DNA of 21,156 bases, from positions 1 to 21,156 of the forward strand of contig JAATFJ010000097.1 in the NCBI GenBank assembly GCA_015655255.1, read 5' to 3'. Positions 1 through 7,693 of this stretch are shown piece by piece. The translations under genes were made by a program, and so were the position numbers. Source of the DNA: Actinomycetales bacterium (lineage in GTDB: Bacteria > Actinomycetota > Actinomycetes > Actinomycetales > Microbacteriaceae). Positions within the stretch are counted from its first letter, which is position 1. Each line of letters starts with the position of its first letter. The notes under the pieces are model-generated. The model saw only the letters and a list, made by a program, of their open reading frames with translations, was not told the DNA's origin and did not search any database.

Positions 1-2
1 CC

Positions 3-989
3 CGTCGCGACGGCGTCACCTTCTGCATGGACGCGGGAGCGGGCGGCGCCGTCGGAAGCCTCAATCCGCTCGACATCAGCACCTATCTGCGCCTGCAGGA
101 GCGCGGACCCCTTCCCGTGCGGATGCAGCTCATGCCCACGTGGGACACCGTCCGCCCCGTCACGGGAGGCGCGCACGACGGCTTCTCCCGCGCGCTCGAC
201 CTCGGCCTGCGCACGGGCTTCGGTAGCGATCTGCTCCACATCGGCCCCATGAAGTTCGTCCTCGACGGCGGCATGATGGTGCGCACCGCCTTCCTCACCG
301 AGCCCTACGAGGGCACGGAGCAGCGCGGCGGATTCCGCGAGGACCCCAAGGGGCTCCGTGCGCAGATCATCGACGCCCACCTCGCCGGCTGGCAGCTCGC
401 CGTGCACGCCATCGGCGACGCCGCGCTCGACCTCGCGATCGAGGCCCTGCAGGCCGCAGCGGACGCGGACCCCCGCCCCACCCGCCACCGCATCGAGCAC
501 GCCGGCTATCTGCGCGGGGACCAGCTCGCTCCGCTCGCGGAGCTGGGGACGACGATCGTCAGCCAGCCGTGCTTCCTCTACGACCAGGGCGACGACTTCG
601 TCGCCCAGCTCGGGCACCGCCGCGAGGAGGGGCTCTACCGCGGACGCTCCCTCCTCCACGCCGGCATCCGCGTCGTCGGCAGCACCGACCGCCCGCTCCA
701 CGGCACGCCGCTGCGCATCGTGCAGTCGTTCGCCGACCGGCGCAGCAGCCGCGGAACCGTCATCTCGCCCGGCGAGGAGCTCACCGTCCGCGAGGCGGTC
801 GAGAGCATCACAACGCAGGCTGCCTGGGCCGCCGGCATGGAGGACCGGCTGGGCAGGATCCGGACGGGGTACCTCGCTGACCTCACCATCCTCGCCGACG
901 ACCCCCTGGCATCCGCCGTCGAGGGCATCGCAGCGATCCCCGTCCTCGCCACCGTCGTCGACGGGACCCTCGCGGAGGTGTCCGGGTGA
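3..989 (+). CDS. YtcJ-like amidohydrolase family 3 protein, 5'-truncated by the window edge
   Basis: The frame is open from base 3 with no stop, and the first visible ATG (base 27) lies inside the conserved fold, so the real start is upstream. About 328 of roughly 540 residues usual for this family are visible. Family landmarks in order are GPMKF..DGG (the lysine region of YtcJ-like enzymes), HAIGDAALDLAIEA (metal-ligand histidine), RHRIEH (second ligand) and STDRPLHG (the late aspartate). Members are metal-dependent hydrolases of amide or related C-N bonds; the substrate is unknown. The N-terminal HxH metal site is outside the window. The TGA stop overlaps the next gene's GTG. Being first in an operon with a peptide-type importer suggests it processes the imported compound (inference). 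Confidence 0.88.
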   Translation, partial: RRDGVTFCMDAGAGGAVGSLNPLDISTYLRLQERGPLPVRMQLMPTWDTVRPVTGGAHDGFSRALDLGLRTGFGSDLLHIGPMKFVLDGGMMVRTAFLTEPYEGTEQRGGFREDPKGLRAQIIDAHLAGWQLAVHAIGDAALDLAIEALQAAADADPRPTRHRIEHAGYLRGDQLAPLAELGTTIVSQPCFLYDQGDDFVAQLGHRREEGLYRGRSLLHAGIRVVGSTDRPLHGTPLRIVQSFADRRSSRGTVISPGEELTVREAVESITTQAAWAAGMEDRLGRIRTGYLADLTILADDPLASAVEGIAAIPVLATVVDGTLAEVSG

Positions 990-1960
990 CGGTCGTCTCG
1001 CTCCCCTCCCGGTACTTCGACGCAGAACGGGTCTCCGCCCTCCTCCCCGACGACGTCCCCGCGCGCCTCGTCTCCTGGGACCTCCACGGCGAGCCCGACG
1101 GCGCCGCCCCCGCCGAGCTGGACATCGTCGTCACCCCTTTCCACACGACGAGCCCCACACCCAACCCCGGCTACGCCGGCATCGCCGACCTCGCCGCGGC
1201 GCTCCCGCGCGCGACGTCGGCCCGTCTCGTGCAGCTCCCCTCCGTCGGTGCGGAGGGAGTGGCGGAGCTCGTCCCGCCCCGCGCCGTGCTCGCGAACGCG
1301 GCGGGCGCCATGGAGGGGCAGACGGCGGAGCTCGCGGTGACTCTCCTCCTCTCCTCGCTCCGCGACCTCCCCGGTTTCGCGGCGAGCGCGCCGGAATGGC
1401 GCAACCGCACGACGCCGGGCCTCCTCGGCCAGCACGTCGTCCTCCTCGGCTACGGCGGCATCGGACGGCGCATCGCGAGTCGCCTCGACGGTTTCGAGGC
1501 CCGGGTCACGCGCGTCGCCCGCACGGCGCGGCGCGCAGACGACGGCGAGGAGGTCATCGGGACGGACGCGCTCATCCGGCATCTCGCGGACGCCGCGGCC
1601 CTCGTCTGCAGCCTGCCCCTGTCCCCGGACACCCGCGGACTCATCGACGCCGAGGTGCTCTCCGCCCTCCCCGACGGGGCGGTCGTCGTCAACGTGGGCC
1701 GCGGCCCCGTCGTCGACACCGCGGCGCTCCTCGCCGAGCTCGAGTCCGGACGGCTGCGCGCCGCCCTCGACGTGACGGACCCCGAGCCCCTGCCCGCCGA
1801 TCATCCGCTGTGGCGGGCGCCGCACACGATCATCACGCCACACGTCGGCGGGAACAGCGCGGCGATGCCCGTGCTCCTGCACCGCCTCGTCGCGGATCAG
1901 ATCGCCCGCGTCGCACGAGGAGAGCGCCCACACAACATCATCCGGGAGGCCGGCGCATGA
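986..1960 (+). CDS. D-isomer-specific 2-hydroxyacid dehydrogenase, NAD-binding
   Basis: The 324-residue protein is close to the usual family length. The Rossmann glycine loop is GYGGIG at residues 155-160. The family's catalytic triad is visible as Arg239 (NVGRG), Glu267 (DPEPLP) and His286 (TPHVGG). Such enzymes reversibly reduce 2-oxoacids to D-2-hydroxyacids in the cytoplasm. The N-terminal catalytic half is divergent, so the substrate cannot be named. The start is GTG at 986, in a GTGA overlap with the amidohydrolase stop. The end forms an ATGA overlap with the permease gene. Such coupling suggests it works on the same imported compound as the amidohydrolase (inference). Confidence 0.88.
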   Translation: MTVVSLPSRYFDAERVSALLPDDVPARLVSWDLHGEPDGAAPAELDIVVTPFHTTSPTPNPGYAGIADLAAALPRATSARLVQLPSVGAEGVAELVPPRAVLANAAGAMEGQTAELAVTLLLSSLRDLPGFAASAPEWRNRTTPGLLGQHVVLLGYGGIGRRIASRLDGFEARVTRVARTARRADDGEEVIGTDALIRHLADAAALVCSLPLSPDTRGLIDAEVLSALPDGAVVVNVGRGPVVDTAALLAELESGRLRAALDVTDPEPLPADHPLWRAPHTIITPHVGGNSAAMPVLLHRLVADQIARVARGERPHNIIREAGA

Positions 1961-2907
1961 TCCGCTACATCGCCGGACGCGTCCTGTCCTCCCTCTTCGT
2001 CCTCTTCGTGCTGTCCATCCTCGTCTTCTCCATGGTCCGGCTCATCCCCGGCGACCCCGTCGCGGCCTTCGCCGACCCCACGAACCCGGATCCCGTTGCC
2101 CTCGCCGAGCTGCGCACCGAGCTCGGCCTCGACCGGCCGTGGCACGTGCAGTACTTCGCCTGGCTCTGGGACGTGCTGCACGGCGACTTCGGGCACGCCA
2201 TCACCCAGCCGTACGAGGTGTCGGAACTCATCGGCACGCGCCTGCCGGTGAGCCTGCAGCTCGCGACGATGGCGACGATCTGGGGCGTGCTCATCGGGAT
2301 CCCCGTCGGCGTCCTCGCGGCCGTCCGCGTGAAGCGCCCCACCGACCTCGTGATCCGCTGGTCCTCGTTCGTCTTCCTCGCCTCGCCGCCGTTCGTCCTC
2401 GGCACGGTGCTCATCCTGCTGAACTCTGTGACGCTCAAGCTCCCGCTCATCGGCACGGCCTCGTCGTCCGGCGACCCGCTCAAGAGCATGGGGGTCATGC
2501 TGCTGCCGTCGCTCCTCCTCGGCCTCGCCCTCGCCGCGCTCGTCGCCCGGTACACGCGGGGGGCGCTCCTCGACACCCTCGGACAGGACTTCGTCCGCAC
2601 GGCGAGGGCGAAGGGTGCATCGCCGGGACGCCTCGTGGGACGGCACGCCCTGAGGAACGCACTCATCCCGGTCACGACCATCGTCGGCATCGAACTCGCC
2701 TCCCTCGTGGGCGGCACCGTCGTCACCGAGGCGGTCTTCGCCCTCCCGGGCATGGGCACGGTGCTCATCAACGGCATCCGCTCCTCCGACTACCCCGTCA
2801 TACAGGCCGCCGTGCTCGTCCTCGGCGCCGTCTACGTCGTCATCAATTTCGTCGTCGACATGCTCTACCCCGTCATCGATCCGAGAGTGAGAGTGCACAG
2901 CAGATGA
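1957..2907 (+). CDS. ABC transporter permease, DppB/OppB type
   Basis: This is a 316-residue integral membrane subunit of a peptide/nickel-class importer. The N-terminus MIRYIAGR followed by a long hydrophobic helix and the segment VRLIPGDPV is the classic DppB/OppB opening. Several further hydrophobic helices follow. Near residues 205-225 the segment FVRTARAKGASPGRLVGRHALRNA is the EAA loop that contacts the ATPases. The late segment VVTEAVFALPGMGTVLINGI is also typical. The reading frame stays open far upstream, but homology begins at ATG 1957, in an ATGA overlap with the dehydrogenase stop. It should pair with the next permease to form the channel. Confidence 0.94.
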   Translation: MIRYIAGRVLSSLFVLFVLSILVFSMVRLIPGDPVAAFADPTNPDPVALAELRTELGLDRPWHVQYFAWLWDVLHGDFGHAITQPYEVSELIGTRLPVSLQLATMATIWGVLIGIPVGVLAAVRVKRPTDLVIRWSSFVFLASPPFVLGTVLILLNSVTLKLPLIGTASSSGDPLKSMGVMLLPSLLLGLALAALVARYTRGALLDTLGQDFVRTARAKGASPGRLVGRHALRNALIPVTTIVGIELASLVGGTVVTEAVFALPGMGTVLINGIRSSDYPVIQAAVLVLGAVYVVINFVVDMLYPVIDPRVRVHSR

Positions 2908-3848
2908 GCATCACCCGCGGGTTCACGACCCGATCCCCCGCCGCGCCGCGCGCCGCCCGTCGCCGTCACCCCGGCCCCGCACTGTGGGGCGGGGCGACGA
3001 TCCTCCTGGCGATCGTCCTCCTCGCCACCGGGATGACGCTCTGGCCGCCCTACGACCCGCTCACGACCGTGGCCGCCAATCTCGAGGGCCCGTCCGCCGC
3101 GCACATCCTGGGGACGGACAACGTCGGCAGGGACACGTTCGTCCGACTCGCCCTCGCGGGGAGGACGAGCCTCGTCATCTCCGGGGTCTCCGCGCTCCTC
3201 GCGGCCGTGATCGGCAGCACGGTCGGGCTCATCGCCGGCTATGCGGGAGGGTGGGCGGACGCCGTGCTCATGCGTATCGTCGACGCACTGCTCGCGCTCC
3301 CGGCGATCCTCGTCGCCCTCGTCGTCGGCGTCATCATCGGCAACGGACCGGGCCCGCTCATCCTCGCGCTCGGCCTCGTGTTCGCGCCGTCGTTCGCCCG
3401 CGTCATGCGGGCCCCCGTGATCGCCCTCCGGGAGCGGGACTTCGTCCTCGCCGCGCAGCTCAACGGGGTGCGGCCACCGCGGATCATCGTGCAGCACCTC
3501 CTCCCCAACGCCCTCACACCGCTCCTCGTGCAGTTCGCGTCGGTCGCATCGACCGTCGTCCTCCTCGAGGCGGCGCTGAGCTACCTGGGTCAGGGTGTAC
3601 AGGCCCCCGAGCCGTCCGCGGGCCGCATGATCAGCGAGCTCACCCGATTCATGCAGGTGCAGCCGCTCGTCATCATTCTCCCGGCCCTGCTCATCATCCT
3701 GCTGTCCGCGGGGTGGAACCTCCTCGCAGACGGCATCCAAGACCTCCTCCAGCCCCGCAGAGAGACCGCTCTCCCCGGATCCGGAGGACGAAAGAAGAAA
3801 GCAGCAGCACCCACCCCCACCCCTTCCCTCCAGGAGGCACACGCATGA
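2904..3848 (+). CDS. ABC transporter permease, DppC/OppC type
   Basis: This 314-residue membrane protein is the second channel subunit. A positively charged N-terminal tail of about 30 residues precedes the first helix (GGATILLAIVLLATG). Then come HILGTDNVGRDTFVRLALAG, a hallmark of DppC/OppC proteins, and several hydrophobic helices. The EAA loop region is RERDFVLAAQLNGVRPPRIIVQHLLPNA, followed by LEAALSYLGQGVQ, also a family hallmark. The C-terminus is a charged tail rich in lysine, alanine and proline. The ATG at 2904 overlaps the DppB stop (ATGA), and the stop overlaps the binding-protein start (ATGA). Confidence 0.94.
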   Translation: MSITRGFTTRSPAAPRAARRRHPGPALWGGATILLAIVLLATGMTLWPPYDPLTTVAANLEGPSAAHILGTDNVGRDTFVRLALAGRTSLVISGVSALLAAVIGSTVGLIAGYAGGWADAVLMRIVDALLALPAILVALVVGVIIGNGPGPLILALGLVFAPSFARVMRAPVIALRERDFVLAAQLNGVRPPRIIVQHLLPNALTPLLVQFASVASTVVLLEAALSYLGQGVQAPEPSAGRMISELTRFMQVQPLVIILPALLIILLSAGWNLLADGIQDLLQPRRETALPGSGGRKKKAAAPTPTPSLQEAHA

Positions 3849-5431
3849 AAACGCGCAGAAGGCCCGTTCTCGCGGCAGTAATCATCGCCACCGCCGTCGC
3901 CCTCACCGGATGCTCCGGCGGGAGCTCCGAGCCCTCGGGCACAACGGGATCCTCCGATCCCGTCGCCGGGGGCACCCTCACCTGGGCCATCGGGTCCCAG
4001 CCCACCGCCGGAGGCGTCGATCCCATGATCGCCACCGCACTCGCGGCGCAGACCATCATGGACCAGGCGTACGAGACGCTGCTGACGAAGGACGACGACG
4101 GCGAGATCCAGCCCGGCCTCGCCCTCTCCTACGAGCAGCCGGACGACACGACCTACGTGTTCACGCTGCGGGAGGGCGTGAAGTTCGCCGACGGCAGCGA
4201 CTTCACCGCCGATGACGTCGTCTACACGTTCGAGACGTACCTGCAGGCAACGACGTCGAAGAAGGCATACCTCTCCAAGCTCAGCGGGGTCGAGGCGACG
4301 GGTGACTACGAGGTGACCTTCCACTTCTCCAGCCCCGACGGCACGTTCCTCAACGCCGTCGCCCACCGCGAGACGTTCATGATCGTCGGACGAGAGGGCT
4401 ACGGCAACGCTACGGAGGACGAGCGATCGACGACGACCTACGGCACCGGCCCCTTCCAGGTGACCGATTGGCAGGACGGCGTGAGCCTCACGCTCACGAA
4501 GAACGAGAACTACTGGGGTGAGGACACCCCGTACATCGACGAGATCGTCCTCAGCGTGATCCCCGACGAATCGACGAGGCTCGCCGCTCTCCAGGGCGGC
4601 ACCGTCCAGGCTGCCTACCTCGGGGACGGCACGCTCGCCGACCAGGCGGTGCAGGCCGGGTACACGCTCGGAGACCCCTCCTACACGCAGGGCCTCCCCA
4701 TCTTCATCAATCCGGAGTCCGGTCCACTGTCGGACGTCCGCGTCCGCCAGGCGGTGTCCCTCGCCCTCGACCGGCAGGCGCTCATCGACACGGCCATGTT
4801 CGGCTACGGGGAGGTCTCCACGGTGATCCCCGCGGGCGACCCCGCAGCTCCCGAGGCAACCGACGACACCCCGTACTACACGCGGGACGTGGAGGCGGCC
4901 AAGGCGCTGCTGGAGGAGGCGGGTCAGCCCAACCCCACCATCACGCTGTCCTACTTCGGCGACGCCCTCACCTCGCAACACCCGATCTACGAGCTCATGC
5001 AGCAGCAGCTCGCCGAGGCGGGCATCACGCTGGAGCTCAAGTCCACGCCGACGGCGGAGCTCGCCCCCATCTTCACCGCGGGCGAGACCTTCACCGACCT
5101 CGTCTCGCTCCCGTGGAGCTACCGCGCCGATCCGACGTTCTACTTCGATCCGTTCCTCTCCGATGCCGGGGCCATGAACCACTGGGACGGCAACACCGAT
5201 GCGGATGCGGCCAAGCAGCTGCTCGCGGAGGCGAAGGCGGCGACCGATCCGGACGAGAAGGCCGACCTCATCGCCCAGCTCAACGAGGAGGTCGCCGAGC
5301 AGGTCCTCGTCCTCGTCCCGATGACCGTGCCGTCGAACTTCGAGGTCTGGGACGCGAACACGCTGCAGGGGTACACGAACGACCCGTACAGCTCGCGGTA
5401 CCGGCTGACCGACAGCTGGCTGGCGCAGTGA
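3845..5431 (+). CDS. Peptide-type ABC transporter substrate-binding lipoprotein (SBP_bac_5 family)
   Basis: The 528-residue protein has a lipoprotein signal peptide: basic MKTRRR, hydrophobic core, then lipobox ALTGC with the lipidated cysteine at residue 23. A short Gly/Ser linker follows. Family features are GGTLTWAIGSQP, YETLLTKDDDGEIQPGLALSYE, FTLREGVKFADGSDFTADDVVYTFE, YGTGPFQVTDW and VRVRQAVSLALDRQALID. These mark the cluster C binding proteins that capture oligopeptides, nickel chelates, opines or glycosides outside the membrane. The ligand cannot be inferred from sequence. It sits between the permease and ATPase genes, with ATGA and GTGA overlaps on either side. Confidence 0.94.
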   Translation: MKTRRRPVLAAVIIATAVALTGCSGGSSEPSGTTGSSDPVAGGTLTWAIGSQPTAGGVDPMIATALAAQTIMDQAYETLLTKDDDGEIQPGLALSYEQPDDTTYVFTLREGVKFADGSDFTADDVVYTFETYLQATTSKKAYLSKLSGVEATGDYEVTFHFSSPDGTFLNAVAHRETFMIVGREGYGNATEDERSTTTYGTGPFQVTDWQDGVSLTLTKNENYWGEDTPYIDEIVLSVIPDESTRLAALQGGTVQAAYLGDGTLADQAVQAGYTLGDPSYTQGLPIFINPESGPLSDVRVRQAVSLALDRQALIDTAMFGYGEVSTVIPAGDPAAPEATDDTPYYTRDVEAAKALLEEAGQPNPTITLSYFGDALTSQHPIYELMQQQLAEAGITLELKSTPTAELAPIFTAGETFTDLVSLPWSYRADPTFYFDPFLSDAGAMNHWDGNTDADAAKQLLAEAKAATDPDEKADLIAQLNEEVAEQVLVLVPMTVPSNFEVWDANTLQGYTNDPYSSRYRLTDSWLAQ

Positions 5432-6291
5432 CCGCGGACGCCCTCGTCATCGACGGGCTCACCATCGCCTACGGCGGTGGTGAGCCCGCGGTGAAGGACA
5501 TGTCCCTCCGGGTGCGCCGCGGCGAGATCGTCGGCGTGATCGGGGAATCCGGCAGCGGGAAGTCGACCGTGGCGTTCGCCGCGCTCGGGCTGCTGCCCGG
5601 CTCCGCGCGGATCGATGCGGCGCGGATGGAGATCGGCGGCACCGACGTCCAGGGCTTCGGCGAGAAGCAGTGGGACGCGATCCGCGGCGCCACCGCCTCG
5701 ATGGTGTTCCAGGAGCCGATGTCCGCCCTTAACCCCTGCATGCGAATCGGGGCGCAGATCGCGGAGGTCCTCCTCATCCACCGCATCGCCGATCGGAGGA
5801 CGGCCATGGAGCCCGCGCTGGAGATCCTCCGGCTCGTGCGGATGCCCGAACCGGAGAAGCGCATGCGCTACTACCCGCATCAGCTCTCCGGCGGGCAGCG
5901 GCAGCGCGTCGTGATCGCCATCGCCGTCGCCGCACGGCCGGGGCTCCTCGTCGCGGATGAGCCGACGACGGCCCTAGACGTCACGGTGCAGGCGCAGATC
6001 CTCGACCCCATCCGCTCGCTCCGTGACGAGACCGGGATGGGAGTGCTCTTCATCAGCCACGACCTGGGCGTGATCGGGCAGCTCTGCGACCGCGTCTCGG
6101 TGATGTATCGCGGCGTCGTCGTAGAGAGCGGAACAACGGCGGAGGTGCTCGCCGATCCGCAGCATCCCTATACGCGCGCGCTGCTGGAGAGCATCCCGCG
6201 CCCGTCGGTTCCCTCCCGCTCTCCGCTAGCGGTCATCGCTTCAGACAACGATTTCGCTACCGCGCCTCCGGCGCTTCGGGAGGCATCATGA
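5428..6291 (+). CDS. ABC transporter ATPase, DppD/OppD type
   Basis: This 287-residue nucleotide-binding subunit energises the importer from the cytoplasmic side. Walker A is GESGSGKST at residues 39-47, the Q-loop is VFQEP, the signature is LSGGQ at 153-157, Walker B is LLVADE followed by PTTALDVT, and the H-loop is FISHD. DPQHPYTRALLESIP marks the start of the oligopeptide-transporter C-terminal region, which is shorter than in the typical 320-330 residue OppD; the cysteine motif seen in some members is absent. The GTG start at 5428 overlaps the binding-protein stop. It should form a heterodimer with the next gene product. Confidence 0.93.
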   Translation: MTADALVIDGLTIAYGGGEPAVKDMSLRVRRGEIVGVIGESGSGKSTVAFAALGLLPGSARIDAARMEIGGTDVQGFGEKQWDAIRGATASMVFQEPMSALNPCMRIGAQIAEVLLIHRIADRRTAMEPALEILRLVRMPEPEKRMRYYPHQLSGGQRQRVVIAIAVAARPGLLVADEPTTALDVTVQAQILDPIRSLRDETGMGVLFISHDLGVIGQLCDRVSVMYRGVVVESGTTAEVLADPQHPYTRALLESIPRPSVPSRSPLAVIASDNDFATAPPALREAS

Positions 6292-7061
6292 GCGACAACA
6301 TCCTGCGGGTGCGCGGCCTCACCCAGCGCTTCGGACACGGTGCGCAAACGATGACCGCGGTGGACGATGTCAGTCTCGAGGTGCGTCGCGGAGAGACACT
6401 CGGGCTCGTCGGCGAATCCGGCTCGGGAAAGAGCACACTCGCGCGGGCGGTCCTGCTCATGCGTCGACCGACAGAGGGCACGATCGCATTCGACGGAATC
6501 GACGTCACAACCGTCCGCGGTCGCGCGCGGCGGAAGCACCGGCGGCACGTGCAGATGGTCTTCCAAGACCCCAACGACTCCCTCGACCCCCGGTTCTCCG
6601 TCGCCCGTTCAATCGCGGAGCCCCTCGCTGCCGCGGGCGTCTGGGGCGCGGAGCAGCGCACGCGCGTCCTGGAGGTCCTCGACCAGGTCGGCCTGCCCGC
6701 GGACGCCGCGACGCGTCTGCCGCACGAGTTCTCGGGAGGGCAGCGTCAGCGGATCGCGATCGCCCGTGCGATGGCGGCACGGCCGGAGTTCATCGTGCTC
6801 GATGAGCCGACGTCGGCCCTCGACGTGTCCGTGCAGGCGCAGGTACTCAATCTCCTCGTGCAACTACAGGAGGAGACCGGGGTGAGCTACCTCTTCATCA
6901 CGCACAACCTCGCCGTCGTCCACCACATCGCCCACCGCGTCGCGGTCATGCACGACGGCCGCATCGTCGAGGAGGGTCCCGCGGAGCAGGTTATGACGGA
7001 ACCGCACGACGCGTACACCCGGACGCTCATCGATGCGATGCCGGTGCTGTATCGGAGTTGA
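6288..7061 (+). CDS. ABC transporter ATPase, DppF/OppF type
   Basis: This 257-residue second ATPase has Walker A GESGSGKST at residues 42-50, Q-loop VFQDPNDSLDPR (SLDPR is typical of DppF/NikE proteins), signature FSGGQ at 148-152, Walker B FIVLDE followed by PTSALDVS, and H-loop FITHN. DAYTRTLIDAMP lies at the C-terminus, and the longer tail of many OppF proteins is missing, giving a NikE-like size. ATG at 6288 overlaps the preceding stop (ATGA). It is the last gene of the + strand operon and ends in TGA. About 190 bases without a gene follow. Confidence 0.93.
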   Translation: MSDNILRVRGLTQRFGHGAQTMTAVDDVSLEVRRGETLGLVGESGSGKSTLARAVLLMRRPTEGTIAFDGIDVTTVRGRARRKHRRHVQMVFQDPNDSLDPRFSVARSIAEPLAAAGVWGAEQRTRVLEVLDQVGLPADAATRLPHEFSGGQRQRIAIARAMAARPEFIVLDEPTSALDVSVQAQVLNLLVQLQEETGVSYLFITHNLAVVHHIAHRVAVMHDGRIVEEGPAEQVMTEPHDAYTRTLIDAMPVLYRS

Positions 7062-7101
7062 CGACCCGGCGACCACTTCCGGATTAGCTGGCGCACCTTT
7101 G

Positions 7102-7117
7102 AGCCCACGTTTGGGCT
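7102..7117 (+). terminator. Short hairpin downstream of the peptide-transporter operon, possible weak terminator
   Basis: AGCCCA and TGGGCT form a perfect 6-bp stem around the 4-base loop CGTT, about 40 bases after the last stop of the operon. There is only TT and no U-tract after it, so intrinsic termination is doubtful. It may simply mark the operon's 3' end or stabilise the mRNA. Confidence 0.3.
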
Positions 7118-7157
7118 TGCCCTCGTATACCTGGCCCCCTGCGTCGAGATCCCTGGG

Positions 7158-7171
7158 TTATCAACGATAAT
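7158..7171 (+). promoter_or_regulatory. Candidate -10 GATAAT inside a small palindrome, upstream of the tiny lipoprotein gene
   Basis: TTATC-AAC-GATAA is a perfect 5-bp inverted repeat at 7158-7170. Its right arm begins GATAAT (7166-7171), which matches TATAAT in 5 of 6 positions. There is no convincing -35 about 17 bases upstream. If it is used, the leader before the ATG at 7256 would be about 78 bases. The palindrome could also be a regulator site. The rest of the gap from 7062 to 7255 shows no gene. Confidence 0.25.
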
Positions 7172-7255
7172 GCCCCTCACCGGCGCAAAGCCGCGCTGCT
7201 GGCCTCAGTCGCAACTGTGCGACATAGGCAGATCACGGACAACCCGAAGGCAACG

Positions 7256-7525
7256 ATGCATACTCGATTCCCGGCTCTCCTCATCGGAACCCTCGCTGCG
7301 CTTCTCCTCACCGGCTGCGCAAATGCCGCTCCAGATACGACACCATCCTCCCTATCGCCAACGTCCTCGGCGGACCCCGCCGATCCCGCTGCCTTCGACA
7401 CCGCAGCAGCCAAGAAGCACTGGCACTGGCACTGCACTGACACTGGCGACACGGTACGCGGAAAGGATCTGACCGAGGTGTTCCTGTTCGATCAGACGCA
7501 GCTCCCGGCGATCGCGTTCCAGTAG
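7256..7525 (+). CDS. Small lipoprotein of unknown function with an HWHWHC motif
   Basis: The protein has 89 residues. The signal peptide MHTRFPALLIGTLAALLL leads to lipobox LTGC with cysteine 21 as the lipid anchor. A Ser/Thr/Pro/Ala-rich linker follows, then a short domain starting KKHWHWHC and ending LFDQTQLPAIAFQ. I do not recognise the family. An in-frame GTG lies at 7217, but the ATG at 7256 is chosen because GAAGG sits 5 bases upstream and the signal peptide then starts correctly. It is the only gene in the window that ends in TAG. Three His, two Trp and one Cys within six residues could bind metal, and the next gene opens an iron importer, but a link is speculative. Reading on past the TAG adds only 14 Arg-rich residues before a TGA. 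Confidence 0.65.
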   Translation: MHTRFPALLIGTLAALLLTGCANAAPDTTPSSLSPTSSADPADPAAFDTAAAKKHWHWHCTDTGDTVRGKDLTEVFLFDQTQLPAIAFQ

Positions 7526-7622
7526 CGCCGCAGCAGGCAAAGGGCACCGCTGCGCGGACTCTGCCGCTGAACCGCACCGCTCTCTTTCCGCGATAATTGC
7601 GTCCACAAAAGTTTCATATTTT

Positions 7623-7652
7623 TTGAAAGTTAGTATTAGGCGAGGCTACACT
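7623..7652 (+). promoter_or_regulatory. Promoter of the siderophore transporter operon
   Basis: TTGAAA (7623-7628, 5 of 6 to TTGACA) and TACACT (7647-7652, fits TANNNT) are separated by 18 bases. An unusually AT-rich stretch for this genome (about 7593-7640) lies over and upstream of it. Predicted transcription starts near 7659, leaving a leader of about 35 bases with an AAGGA ribosome-binding site (7681-7685) ahead of the ATG at 7694. The iron box overlaps the -10. Confidence 0.6.
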
Positions 7653-7654
7653 TA
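7636..7654 (+). promoter_or_regulatory. DtxR/IdeR-type iron box
   Basis: TTAGGCGAGGCTACACTTA matches the 19-base actinobacterial iron-box consensus (TTAGGTTAGGCTAACCTAA) at 14 of 19 positions, including TTAGG and the AGGCTA core. It covers the predicted -10 of the siderophore importer operon, the normal place for repression by a Fe(II)-bound DtxR/IdeR regulator. The regulator gene itself is not in this window. Position and downstream function support the call; binding is inferred. Confidence 0.7.
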
Positions 7655-7693
7655 CCCAGGGCGACCCGACCTGCGCCCGAAAGGACCCCTCGC

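Noticed and set aside
635..1933. 432-codon minus-strand frame opposite the amidohydrolase and dehydrogenase
   Set aside because: Low-complexity, no family features; the + strand genes account for the region.
7418..7446. CACTGG tandem repeat as a satellite or CRISPR-like array
   Set aside because: Only about three imperfect copies, inside a reading frame, with no spacer structure.
7529..7554. CGCAGC/GCTGCG inverted repeat as a terminator after the small lipoprotein
   Set aside because: The 14-base loop and lack of a T-tract make termination unlikely. High-GC DNA yields such repeats by chance.
7526..7567. Extension of the small lipoprotein past its TAG as a third readthrough case
   Set aside because: The next 14 codons (RRSRQRAPLRGLCR) are Arg-rich with no conserved look and end at TGA, so the TAG is more likely a true stop.
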